Assembly: GCA_001797465.1 (NCBI GenBank)
Contig: MGPQ01000017.1
Span: 1-56,013 of the forward strand
Origin: Deltaproteobacteria bacterium GWB2_55_19
GTDB lineage: Bacteria; Desulfobacterota; GWC2-55-46
Direction: 5' to 3'
DNA: 56,013 bases
The translations under genes and the position numbers were made by a program. The notes under the pieces are model-generated. The model was not told the origin of the DNA and searched no databases. It saw only the letters and a program-made list of their open reading frames with translations. Positions 16,750 to 24,810 of the stretch are shown here, piece after piece. Numbering within the stretch: position 1 is the stretch's first letter; each line of letters starts with the position of its first letter.

Positions 16750-18236
16750 TTTACCAACAATTTTGAGGCGGCGTGGAACCAGTCGCTCAGGAATACCGGG
16801 AGATAGAGCCCGAGAATCAGGATGATGACCATATGGACCAGGACCGGCGTGTGCGCCGCGCGTATCTTCACCTGGTAATCGGGCGCCGGCCCGAAGACCA
16901 TCGGTATGACCTTCCTGAAGAGCCCGGCGAAGGCTATGGCGAGCCCGACGAGGAAGAATACCGCGAATACCGGCGCGTCCTTCATCGCGGCGGTGAGTAT
17001 AAGGAACTCGCTCGTAAATACCCCGAATGGAGGCATCCCGACTATCGCCATCACGCCTGCCATGAGCCCCCAGCCCACAAACGGGTTCCCCCTGATGAGG
17101 CCCCTGATGGAGGCCATGTCCTGGGTCGAGTGCATCTGAGAGGCGTAACCGACGGTAAAGAATATGGAAGATTTGGTGAGCGAATGGACGAGCATGTGGA
17201 GGAGCGCGCCGAAGGTCGCCACAGGCCCCCCGAGCCCGAAGGCGAATGTCGCTATGCCCATATGCTCAATCGACGAATACGCGAACATCCTCTTTACGTC
17301 CTTTTGCCGCAGAATAGTGAAAGCGGCGACAAGTATCGATACCGTCCCGAAGACCATCATGATGTACCCGGCCTTGTGGCTCCCTGTCGCGCCGTCCACA
17401 AGGACCTTGCACCGGACGAGCGCGTAGAGGGCGACGTTCAGGAGCAAGCCGGAGAGTACGGCGGAGATCGGCGTCGGCCCTTCGCTGTGCGCGTCCGGGA
17501 GCCAGTTGTGGAGCGGCACGAGGCCGACCTTGGTACCGTAGCCGACCATGAAGAATACGAACGCGAGGGAGAGGACCGTAGGCTCGAGCTTGTCCGCCGA
17601 CTGGCTTAAGTTGGTCCACAGGAGCGCGGCGGAGCCCGCACCGAATACCCTCTCGGCGGCAAAGTAGAGGAGGACCGTGCCGAAGAGGGCCTGCGCGATG
17701 CCTACGCCGCAGAGGATAAAGTACTTCCACGCCGCCTCTACCGCCGGGGGCGTCCTGTAGAGCGACACCAGAAGGACGGTCGAAAGTGTTGCAAGCTCCA
17801 TGGAAATCCAGAGTATGCCGACGTTGTTCGTAAGGAGCGCAAGGAGCATGGCGAAGATAAAGAGCTGGAACATCGCGTGGTAAAAGCGCATCCCGGCCCT
17901 GCCGACTTTCCCCTTCTCGCGCTCGCGCCTCATGTACCGCCTTGAGAATATCGCCGTCGTCATCGAGACGAACGCCGTCAGTACCGAGAGATACACGTTG
18001 AAGGCGTCGACGAAAAAGTAGCCGGAGGCCGTTATCATCGGGCCGCCCGTATAGACCTCTAACGCGAGGAAGACGGATGCGACGAAGGTCGCGGCCGAGC
18101 CGAGGATGTTTATCGCGGGCGCGATCTTCCTGTCGCCGACAAAGGCGAGTATGACGGCGGCCACAAGGCTCGCCACGAGCAGAACGATGAGCGTCATTTC
18201 TCCCATCCCCGATTGCGGCATCCAAAAGGCCTTCAA
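16746..18236 (-). CDS. Proton-translocating membrane subunit (HyfF/NuoN-M-like)
   Basis: 496-residue polytopic protein of the antiporter-like complex I family. The conserved helix with SMELATLSTVLL (Glu in TM5), GYGTKVGLVPLHNWLPDAHSE (Lys and His of the channel) and the HMLVHSLTKSSIFF segment are all present. These residues form the half-channels for proton or sodium movement in NuoL/M/N. The TTG start at 18236 overlaps the previous stop (TTGA) and follows a strong GGAGGAGGA; an ATG at 18221 is an alternative. Member of the overlapping hydrogenase-like operon. Confidence 0.92.
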   Translation of the reverse strand: MKAFWMPQSGMGEMTLIVLLVASLVAAVILAFVGDRKIAPAINILGSAATFVASVFLALEVYTGGPMITASGYFFVDAFNVYLSVLTAFVSMTTAIFSRRYMRREREKGKVGRAGMRFYHAMFQLFIFAMLLALLTNNVGILWISMELATLSTVLLVSLYRTPPAVEAAWKYFILCGVGIAQALFGTVLLYFAAERVFGAGSAALLWTNLSQSADKLEPTVLSLAFVFFMVGYGTKVGLVPLHNWLPDAHSEGPTPISAVLSGLLLNVALYALVRCKVLVDGATGSHKAGYIMMVFGTVSILVAAFTILRQKDVKRMFAYSSIEHMGIATFAFGLGGPVATFGALLHMLVHSLTKSSIFFTVGYASQMHSTQDMASIRGLIRGNPFVGWGLMAGVMAIVGMPPFGVFTSEFLILTAAMKDAPVFAVFFLVGLAIAFAGLFRKVIPMVFGPAPDYQVKIRAAHTPVLVHMVIILILGLYLPVFLSDWFHAASKLLVK

Positions 18237-18898
18237 TCCTCCTCCTTGAGCTTTTCCATCTCTTTAAGGTCCAGGCTGTCGAAGGTCGTCCGTATCTGAA
18301 AGAAGAATATCCCGAATATGAAGGCGGCTATGAGTATGTCGAGGGCGACGCCCAGCTCCACGACAAGCGGCATGCCGTAGGTAGCCGAGGTCGCGGCGAA
18401 AAACAGGCCGTTCTCAAGGGCGAGGAAGCCGATGATCTGCGTGACCGCCTTCTTCCTCGTTATCATCATGAGGAGCCCGAGCATGACGGTGGCGAGCGCG
18501 ACGGCCAAAGTCGAGCGCGTGACAAGCGTCGAGAGCTCCCTTATGGGCGCGGTGAGGTGGTAGGAGAATATGACGAGGGCTATGCCTATGAGCATCGTCG
18601 TCGGGACGTTCACGACATCCTCGACCTCTTTCTTTATCTTCAGCTTGTGTATGAGGACGTAGAGTATGTACGGGAGCGCGAAGACCTTCAACGCGAGCGT
18701 GAGTATCGCGGAGATATAGAGGTGGTGGAGCCCCGCGGAGTACCCTACGACCGCGGTCGATATCGACAAAAACACACCCTGCCACGCGAATATGTGGAGG
18801 AGCCCGTAGATCCTCCTCTGGACGAGGAGCCCGAAGGCCGAGAGGAGTATGAGCGCCGAAAGTACGCTGTTTATTTCTGCCGCAAGGTGCTGTGACAT
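18233..18898 (-). CDS. HyfE-like membrane subunit
   Basis: 221-residue protein with about six to seven transmembrane helices, corresponding in length and position to HyfE of hydrogenase-4 (related to the NuoK-type small subunit with an extra N-terminal half). The MITRKKAVTQIIGFLALENGLFF segment keeps the membrane Glu that NuoK uses for proton transfer (in LENGLFF). It begins one base after the stop of the HyfC-like gene and overlaps the HyfF-like gene by four bases. Confidence 0.88.
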   Translation of the reverse strand: MSQHLAAEINSVLSALILLSAFGLLVQRRIYGLLHIFAWQGVFLSISTAVVGYSAGLHHLYISAILTLALKVFALPYILYVLIHKLKIKKEVEDVVNVPTTMLIGIALVIFSYHLTAPIRELSTLVTRSTLAVALATVMLGLLMMITRKKAVTQIIGFLALENGLFFAATSATYGMPLVVELGVALDILIAAFIFGIFFFQIRTTFDSLDLKEMEKLKEED

Positions 18899-18899
18899 A

Positions 18900-19847
18900 T
18901 CACTCCAGCATGAAGAACGAGAGCATTCCGAGCGTTGACAATAAGAACGCCGCGCCGAGGAACTCCGGCACCCTGAATATCCGCATCTTGGCGAGGCGCG
19001 TTTCTATCAAGACTATCGCGGCCCCGACGAGCGCGAGCTTACACGCGAGCGCGACGAAGGCCAGCGGGAGCATCAGGGGGTCGGAGGGGCCGGCTATGCC
19101 CCACGGGAAGAAGAGCGAGACGCCGAGGGACGAGAATAGGAAGAGCTTCATCATCGAGGCCCACTCGATGAGCGCCAGATGCCTCCCTGAGTACTCAAGT
19201 ATCATCGCCTCGTGTATCATCGTAAGCTCCAGGTGGGTCGAGGGGTTGTCCACCGGGATCCTCCCGTTCTCGGCTATGGCTATGAGCGCGAAGGCTATGA
19301 GCGCGAAGGCGAGCGAGGGGCGGAGCACGACGGAGGTCTCAAGGAGCGAGTGTGCCATGAAGGACAGAGAGGTCGAGTGGCTCGCAAGCGATACGGTGAA
19401 GACCGACATGAGCATGGCAGGCTCGGCGAGAGAGGCCACCATCATCTCCCTTGACGAGCCCATGCCGCCGAAGGCGGTCCCGACGTCCATGCCGGCGAGC
19501 GCCGTAAAGAAGCGCGCGATGGCGAAGAGCGCGACGAGCGCTATGATGTCGGCGGTCGCCGCGAGCGGCAGGTCTACCGAGATTATCGGGATTATCGCGC
19601 CGGCCAAAAGGGTAGAGCCGAAGACGACGTAGGGCGTGAACCTGAAGACCCAGGAGGCATTCTCGGCGAGCACTATGTCCTTCATGAACAGTTTCCGGAG
19701 GTCCCTGTATGGCTGGAAGACCCCGGCGGACCTCCTACCCTGCGCCCGGCACTTCAATGCCCTCACCCAGCCGACGAGGACCGGCGAGGCAACGAGCACT
19801 ATGAGGACCTGCAATGCCTCTATCAGGATCGGATATAAGTTTTTCAT
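18900..19847 (-). CDS. HyfC/NuoH-like membrane subunit
   Basis: 315-residue, eight-helix membrane anchor that would dock the soluble large and small subunits, as NuoH does in complex I. The segment GVFQPYRDLRKLFMKD near residue 42, the charged FTALAGMDVGTAFGGMGSSR loop and the STHLELTMIHEAMILEYSGR loop are the family's conserved cytoplasmic loops, rich in acidic residues lining the E-channel. Its ATG overlaps the HyfB-like stop by four bases (ATGA). Confidence 0.93.
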   Translation of the reverse strand: MKNLYPILIEALQVLIVLVASPVLVGWVRALKCRAQGRRSAGVFQPYRDLRKLFMKDIVLAENASWVFRFTPYVVFGSTLLAGAIIPIISVDLPLAATADIIALVALFAIARFFTALAGMDVGTAFGGMGSSREMMVASLAEPAMLMSVFTVSLASHSTSLSFMAHSLLETSVVLRPSLAFALIAFALIAIAENGRIPVDNPSTHLELTMIHEAMILEYSGRHLALIEWASMMKLFLFSSLGVSLFFPWGIAGPSDPLMLPLAFVALACKLALVGAAIVLIETRLAKMRIFRVPEFLGAAFLLSTLGMLSFFMLE

Positions 19848-21901
19848 GAGAACATCAGCAACACTATGAGAGTTATAAACGAGTAGAGCAGATATATCTG
19901 TATGCGACCGTGCTGGAGCCTGCCGACCTTTTTCGACGCCCAGAACGAGAGGTCGGAGACCGGCTTGTAAAGCGAGTACCAGAACATGTCCCTGACCTTC
20001 AGGTTATATATATACCTCTCCTGGAACATCGGCGAGGCGTTCGGGTTCCCATGCGCCCTCGTCGTCTCCTTTATGCTGAAGAGGAAGCCGAATATGCGGC
20101 GTAGCGGCATGGCGAATGACGTCGAGTTGTACTGCATCCTGTTAGTGAGCTTCTCAAACCCGCAGTCCCATATCGGCCCCCTCCTTATGGCGGTCTTCCT
20201 CGCGTGCAGGAGGAGGTACGCGAGAGCGACGAACGAGAGTATGCCGAGAAAGACGACCGGCGCCGAGTACGAGGCGCGCTCCGGGGCCACAGGCGTTATC
20301 CAGAGCCAGCCGAACGGCGACTCCGCCTGGACCGTTCCGCTTACGAGCATGGACGGGACCGAGTCCATCCAGACGATGACAAAAGCGGGGAATATGCCGA
20401 GGGCGAGGGACGCTATGGCCGCTCCGGTCATGGACGCCTTCATGAAAAAACCTGCCTCGTGCACATGCGCGTTAGAGGGGCCCCTCCAAGCGCCTAAGAA
20501 GGTTACGCCGAAGACCTTCACGAAACAGCGCGCCGCAAGCGCCGCGGTAAGCGCGAGCACCGCGGCCCCGAGCGGTATAAGCAGGTTCAGTATCGGGCTC
20601 GGCAGAGACGGGGACAAGAGGAACGACTGGAACGCGAGCCACTCGGAGGCGAACCCGCTGAACGGCGGTAGCGACGAGATGGATAGGCACCCGACGAGGA
20701 AGAGCGGCGCGGTCCACGGCATCTTGTGAATGAGGCCGCCCATCCTCTCCATATTCCGCTCGCGAGCCCCGTGGAGTATCGAGCCCGCGCCCATGAAGAG
20801 GAGCCCCTTGAATACCGCGTGGTTGAGTATATGGTAGAGGGCCGCGATCATGGCGAGCGCCGCGAGGGCGCCCATTTTGAAAGAGGCGAATATCATGGAC
20901 AGGCCCAATGAAATGAGTATCACGCCGATGTTCTCAACGGATGAGTACGCGAGCAGCCTTTTAAGGTCGACCTGCAGGAGCGCGAAGAGTATGCCGATGA
21001 GCGCCGAGACGAGCCCTATGACGAGGACGAGCCCGCCCCACCACCACTGCGTGACCCCGAGGAGGTCGAAGGAAACTCGGATAATCCCGTAGACGGCGAT
21101 TTTGAGCATCGCGCCGCTCATGAGCGCTGAGACGTTCGACGGGGCCGCGGGGTGCGCCTCGGGGAGCCATACGTGGAGCGGTATTATCCCCGCCTTCGCG
21201 CCGAAGCCGAAGAGCGCGAGGAGGAACGCGGCGGCCGCCCACGCGGGGGTTATGTGGCCCGAGGCCGCGTTCATTCGCATGGACGAAAATGTGTAAGAGC
21301 CGAAGCTCTCGAACCCGGAGGCGGACCCGGACATGACGCCGAACGACAGGAGTATAAGGATTGCGCCTATGTGGGCGATGAGTATGTAGATGAAGGCCGC
21401 CTTCCTCGCCTTCGCGTTCTCGTCCTCGAAGGCGACGAGGAAGAAAGAGGCCGCGGCCATGAGCTCCCACGAGACCATGAACGAGTACGCGTCGTCGGCG
21501 ACGAGCACGAGGAGCATCCCGGCAAGGAAGAGGTTATAGAAGACCGCGAGCGGCGTTATGGACCTTACGCCCACGAACGACTTGACATAGCCCAGGGAAT
21601 ATATGGACACCAGAAAGCCGAGGAGCGCGACGACCGCCGCGAAAAAGCCGGAGAGCGGATCGAGCCTCAGGTAAAACGGGAGGTCCGGGAGCCCGACCGG
21701 CATTATCATTGAAGTAGTCGAAGCCTGATAGACCGAGAGGAACCCTCCGGAGAGCGCGATGAGAGAGGCGAGGGCCGAGCCGAGAAAGGTCATCGCGAGG
21801 AGCGTCTTCTGCCGGGACGCGAGGAACGGGGCGAGGGAGGCGAGCGCGAGAAAGACGAGGACCGAGAGCGCAACAAGGCCGAGCGGGTCGAGGTTCAGCA
21901 C
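19844..21901 (-). CDS. HyfB/NuoL-like antiporter-type subunit
   Basis: 685-residue protein with about 14-16 membrane helices, first gene of the hydrogenase-like operon. It shows the antiporter-family SWELMAAASFFLVAFED (TM5 Glu), GAKAGIIPLHVWLPEAHP and LYHILNHAVFKGLLFMGAGS segments. HyfB-type C-terminal part: the tail ends with a hydrophobic helix typical of this branch. The GTG at 21901 (VLNLDPLGL) is chosen because a purine-rich AGGGGGAG precedes it; an in-frame TTG at 21946 is possible but adds a basic, non-hydrophobic leader. No HyfH/NuoI ferredoxin subunit is encoded in the cluster. Confidence 0.92.
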   Translation of the reverse strand: MLNLDPLGLVALSVLVFLALASLAPFLASRQKTLLAMTFLGSALASLIALSGGFLSVYQASTTSMIMPVGLPDLPFYLRLDPLSGFFAAVVALLGFLVSIYSLGYVKSFVGVRSITPLAVFYNLFLAGMLLVLVADDAYSFMVSWELMAAASFFLVAFEDENAKARKAAFIYILIAHIGAILILLSFGVMSGSASGFESFGSYTFSSMRMNAASGHITPAWAAAAFLLALFGFGAKAGIIPLHVWLPEAHPAAPSNVSALMSGAMLKIAVYGIIRVSFDLLGVTQWWWGGLVLVIGLVSALIGILFALLQVDLKRLLAYSSVENIGVILISLGLSMIFASFKMGALAALAMIAALYHILNHAVFKGLLFMGAGSILHGARERNMERMGGLIHKMPWTAPLFLVGCLSISSLPPFSGFASEWLAFQSFLLSPSLPSPILNLLIPLGAAVLALTAALAARCFVKVFGVTFLGAWRGPSNAHVHEAGFFMKASMTGAAIASLALGIFPAFVIVWMDSVPSMLVSGTVQAESPFGWLWITPVAPERASYSAPVVFLGILSFVALAYLLLHARKTAIRRGPIWDCGFEKLTNRMQYNSTSFAMPLRRIFGFLFSIKETTRAHGNPNASPMFQERYIYNLKVRDMFWYSLYKPVSDLSFWASKKVGRLQHGRIQIYLLYSFITLIVLLMFS

Positions 21902-22349
21902 GCCGCTCCCCCTCGGGCCCCGGCCCTTGAAAAGGATGCCTTGCAAGCCGGGCCAGATAAGCTTGACACCCGGCGCAATGAGTATTCAGGAACTGTTTCG
22001 CCTTCGTCCATTTCCCTTATCCGGATATTAGTCTTTAGGCTGCCGCTAAAAATTCCTAATTTTTAGCGGCAGCCTTTAAAAATAATATCGGCCTTCGTTA
22101 CTCCCGAAGGCCGACTTTTGCCGGTGTTGCCTCGGTTTTTATAATAAGCCCATTGTTCCAGAACCATTAACGCCCCGGCGGGGAGCACCGCGGTTCCCCT
22201 GAACCTTCCTCGATGCCTTCACATTACAAACGATCGCATTAGGACCCGGTGAAATCACGGGAAAAAGCGGGCCTGGCATATTATTACAGCTGTGCAGGGA
22301 GGTGTCAAGAAAAAACAGGATACGCTTCCGCGGGGTATACAGTGGGTGC
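21902..22349. other. Non-coding gap upstream of the hydrogenase-like operon, with two hairpins
   Basis: Holds a 17-bp perfect stem (22038-22054 with 22058-22074) and a 10-bp stem (about 22088-22097 with 22106-22115). The first stem contains a 19-base sequence shared with 8641-8659. Neither is followed by a strong T run in either direction, so terminator function is uncertain. The operon's promoter must lie here, but no box is convincing. Confidence 0.55.
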
Positions 22350-22383
22350 AAAACAAAAAGGGTGCGGCATATATGCCGCACCC
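22350..22383 (-). terminator. Intrinsic terminator of motAB
   Basis: A perfect 24-base palindrome (22360-22383, 11-bp stem) lies 27 bases past the motB stop. On the minus strand it is followed by TTTTTGTTTT (22359 down to 22350). Confidence 0.88.
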
Positions 22384-22410
22384 TCAGGGCTGATTATGTA
22401 TTGCGCGTGC

Positions 22411-23283
22411 CTACTTCGCGGACGGCGCGCTCGGCGTAGCCGGCCTCGCCCCGGCGTCGTGCGTCACCGCCTGGAACTCGAGGTCGTCGTTGAACCCGTC
22501 CTTCTTCGTCTCTATGAGTATGGAGACCCTCCTGTTAGTGGAGTCGAGCGGGTCGTTCGGGTTGAATAAAACCGCGTCGGCGAAGCTCGTCACCTTGGTG
22601 ACCCTCGCCGGGTCGAGGCCGTTCTTGACGAGCTCCCTCCGGGCGGCGTTCGCCCTGTCGGCGGCGAGCTCCCAGTTCGAGTAGTCCTGCCTCTGGTATT
22701 TGCCGCTGTCGGTGTGGCCTTCAATAGTCAGCTTGTACGGGATGTCCTTGAACGCCTCGGCGAGCACAGCGAGGACCTTCTGCCCGTTCGGCAGAAGCGT
22801 CGTCCTCCCGCTCTCGAACATCGAGGACTCGCCCTTGTCCACTATCTCTATGCGCACGCCCTCGTCGGTCGTGAATATGAGGACGTGGTCCTTCATCTCG
22901 TAGAGAGAGCCGTCTATGATCTTCCCGAACTCGAGCGCGAGGTTAGCGCTCGGCTTTTCCTTGCCATCGAAGTCGGTGGACTGGTCGGAGAGCGTTACCT
23001 GTATCGGGTTCCCGGCGAGTATCGACATGCCCTTGCCGCCTCCGGCCTCGGTGCCCTTGAAGATGGTGTAGGACCTGAAGTACTCGGCTACCGCCTTCTT
23101 GGCGTCTATGGACATGACGGCGACGAGCCAGAGGACCATGAAGAGGGCCATCATGGCTGTGACGAAGTCCGCGTAGGCGACCTTCCACGCGCCGCCGTGA
23201 TGGCCTCCGTGCCCGCGCTTCTTGATCTTCTTTATTATAATCGGGCGGTTTTCCGCCCCTGCGTTCGCCTCTTCCATTCCCAT
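22411..23283 (-). CDS. motB: Flagellar motor stator protein MotB
   Basis: 290 residues. A basic cytoplasmic N-terminus precedes the single membrane helix (about 38-58); D39 in YADFVTAMMALF matches the proton-binding Asp of MotB. Residues about 150-265 are an OmpA/Pal peptidoglycan-binding domain with the GHTDSGKYQRQDYSNWELA segment and NRRVSI. Ion specificity cannot be settled from sequence alone. The ATG at 23283 follows the motA stop by one base; MEEANAG at 23277 is an alternative. No other flagellar gene is in the window. Confidence 0.93.
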   Translation of the reverse strand: MGMEEANAGAENRPIIIKKIKKRGHGGHHGGAWKVAYADFVTAMMALFMVLWLVAVMSIDAKKAVAEYFRSYTIFKGTEAGGGKGMSILAGNPIQVTLSDQSTDFDGKEKPSANLALEFGKIIDGSLYEMKDHVLIFTTDEGVRIEIVDKGESSMFESGRTTLLPNGQKVLAVLAEAFKDIPYKLTIEGHTDSGKYQRQDYSNWELAADRANAARRELVKNGLDPARVTKVTSFADAVLFNPNDPLDSTNRRVSILIETKKDGFNDDLEFQAVTHDAGARPATPSAPSAK

Positions 23284-23284
23284 G

Positions 23285-24142
23285 TTATGCGGCCTTCTTC
23301 TTTCTAAGGGCCGCGTCGAGCTCCTTGAAGCTCGGCTTCGAGTCGCTGAAGAGCGAGCGCCTCGCGGCCTCAATCGCTATCTGCGGGGCGCTCCCCTTGG
23401 CAAAGGCGAGTATGCCGACCTTTATCGCCTCGAGGTACTTGGACTCTTCAGCCGCCCTCTGCTCGAGGTTGGTCCCTATGGGACCGAGGAACCCGTAGCA
23501 GAGGAGGATGCCCAGAAACGTACCGACGAGAGCGGCGGCCACGCTGTGGCCGATGACCTCCGGAGACTCGCTCATCTTGCCCATGGTGATGACGACGCCG
23601 AGGACCGCCGCGACTATTCCGAAGCCGGGGAGCGAGTCCGCGACCTTGGTTATGACCGCCGGGGCGACCGCCGACTCCTGGTGGTGCGTGTCCATCTCCA
23701 CGTCCATCATCGACTCCATCTCATAGGGGTCGACGCCGACGACGAAGACCCGGAGGTTGTCGCAGATGAAGTCGATGGTGTGGTGGTTCTTCAATATGTC
23801 CGGGTAGGCCTTGAAGAGCGGGCTCTTCTGCGGCTCCTCTATGTCCTTTTCGACGGCAAGTAGGCCGTCCTTTTTTATCTTCATGAACATGGTGTAGAGG
23901 AGGGACATGACTGAGACGTAGGACGTCTTGTTATACGGACTGCCGGCCATGAGCTTGGGAAAACTCTTAAGTATCTGCATGAGCGTCTTGGGCGGGGACA
24001 TGATGACGAGCGAGCCTATGGCCGCGCCCCCGAGTATGACGAGCTCGGCGGGCTGGAGTAGGACATGGAGGTTCCCGTCCTCAAGGAGGTATCCCGCTAT
24101 GATGGAGCCGAATACTACTACGATGCCTATTATCGGGAACAT
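23285..24142 (-). CDS. motA: Flagellar motor stator protein MotA
   Basis: 285 residues, four membrane helices and a large cytoplasmic loop. The conserved prolines are seen in SLPGFGIVAAVLGVVITM and in LGILLCYGFLGPIG, and a charged loop lies between helices 2 and 3. Forms the proton-conducting stator with MotB and drives flagellar rotation. AAGGA precedes the ATG by about 6 bases. A sigma-28-like promoter lies 64-90 bases upstream, which fits late flagellar gene control. Confidence 0.94.
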   Translation of the reverse strand: MFPIIGIVVVFGSIIAGYLLEDGNLHVLLQPAELVILGGAAIGSLVIMSPPKTLMQILKSFPKLMAGSPYNKTSYVSVMSLLYTMFMKIKKDGLLAVEKDIEEPQKSPLFKAYPDILKNHHTIDFICDNLRVFVVGVDPYEMESMMDVEMDTHHQESAVAPAVITKVADSLPGFGIVAAVLGVVITMGKMSESPEVIGHSVAAALVGTFLGILLCYGFLGPIGTNLEQRAAEESKYLEAIKVGILAFAKGSAPQIAIEAARRSLFSDSKPSFKELDAALRKKKAA

Positions 24143-24205
24143 GGCTTCCTTTTCCGCCGGGGAACCGTATGGCGCGGACCCCGGAATGATATTTACATAA
24201 CTAAA

Positions 24206-24232
24206 ATATCGGACAAACCGGCGAGAACTTTA
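24206..24232 (-). promoter_or_regulatory. Sigma-28 (FliA) type promoter of motAB
   Basis: On the minus strand TAAAGTTC, 11 bases, then TCCGATAT. This matches the flagellar consensus TAAAGTTT-N11-GCCGATAA at 13 of 16 positions with exact spacing. The leader to the motA ATG would be about 57 bases. Confidence 0.7.
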
Positions 24233-24312
24233 GCTATAAAAGGAAAACTGCCGCAAGCTGGCGATCCCGCGCACTTGCGCGCAAAAACGCCCATGTTTTC
24301 AGGCTTCAAGGC

Positions 24313-24347
24313 AAAAAAAGGGGGCCGGGACTTCAGTCCCGACCCCC
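24313..24347 (-). terminator. Intrinsic terminator of the haem lipoprotein operon
   Basis: A 12-bp stem with one mismatch (24320-24331 with 24336-24347, TTCA loop) lies 15 bases past the stop. It is followed on the minus strand by seven T residues. Confidence 0.85.
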
Positions 24348-24362
24348 TTGTACGCCTGATTG

Positions 24363-24797
24363 TCAGTTGTTCAGGGCGCCCTCGTCTATCCAGTTCTCTA
24401 TCGTGTCCTGGTCAGTACTGCTCAGGAGCGGCAACCCCTGCGGCATGGTCTGCTCCCCCGTGGCGAGCCCATTCCCGCTTATCCTCTGATACAGGACGCT
24501 TGAGCCGTGGTCGCCCGCCACTACGCGCGTGCCTGACGGTGGCGTCCCGGTCACGGTCGCCGCCACTCCGACGAGATTCGCGTAGGATGACCCGGAGGCA
24601 AGGCTCATGAACGCCGCAACACCTCCAGGCGAGTGACAACTCACGCAATTCGTCGTGAAGATCGGCTGGACAGACCCGGAAAAGCTAACAGCCGTAGGAG
24701 TGGTGGTGGTTCCTCCCCCGGAATCTCCGCCGCCCCCGCAGGAAATGACGCCAATGGAAAGTAATGCGAGTGATAAAAGCCTGAAACCCTTTTTCAT
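24363..24797 (-). CDS. Monohaem c-type cytochrome-like lipoprotein
   Basis: 144-residue exported protein. The signal peptide ends in a lipobox (ISCGGG, lipidated Cys about residue 20), followed by a Gly/Thr-rich linker. CVSCH gives one covalent haem site, and MPQG in the last third may supply the axial Met. The final DQDTIENWIDEGALNN helix is typical of small cytochrome-c-like domains found in outer-membrane-associated proteins. AGGAG lies 5 bases before the ATG at 24797. It starts 13 bases after the dihaem barrel gene and ends at a terminator, so the two form a short operon. Electron transfer at the periplasmic or outer surface is inferred. Confidence 0.8.
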   Translation of the reverse strand: MKKGFRLLSLALLSIGVISCGGGGDSGGGTTTTPTAVSFSGSVQPIFTTNCVSCHSPGGVAAFMSLASGSSYANLVGVAATVTGTPPSGTRVVAGDHGSSVLYQRISGNGLATGEQTMPQGLPLLSSTDQDTIENWIDEGALNN

Positions 24798-24810
24798 ATG
24801 ATCTCCTTTT

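Noticed and set aside
22038-22115. Pair of terminators for a plus-strand gene
   Set aside because: Stems are strong, but there is no gene before them on the plus strand and no strong T run. Reported as hairpins in the gap instead.
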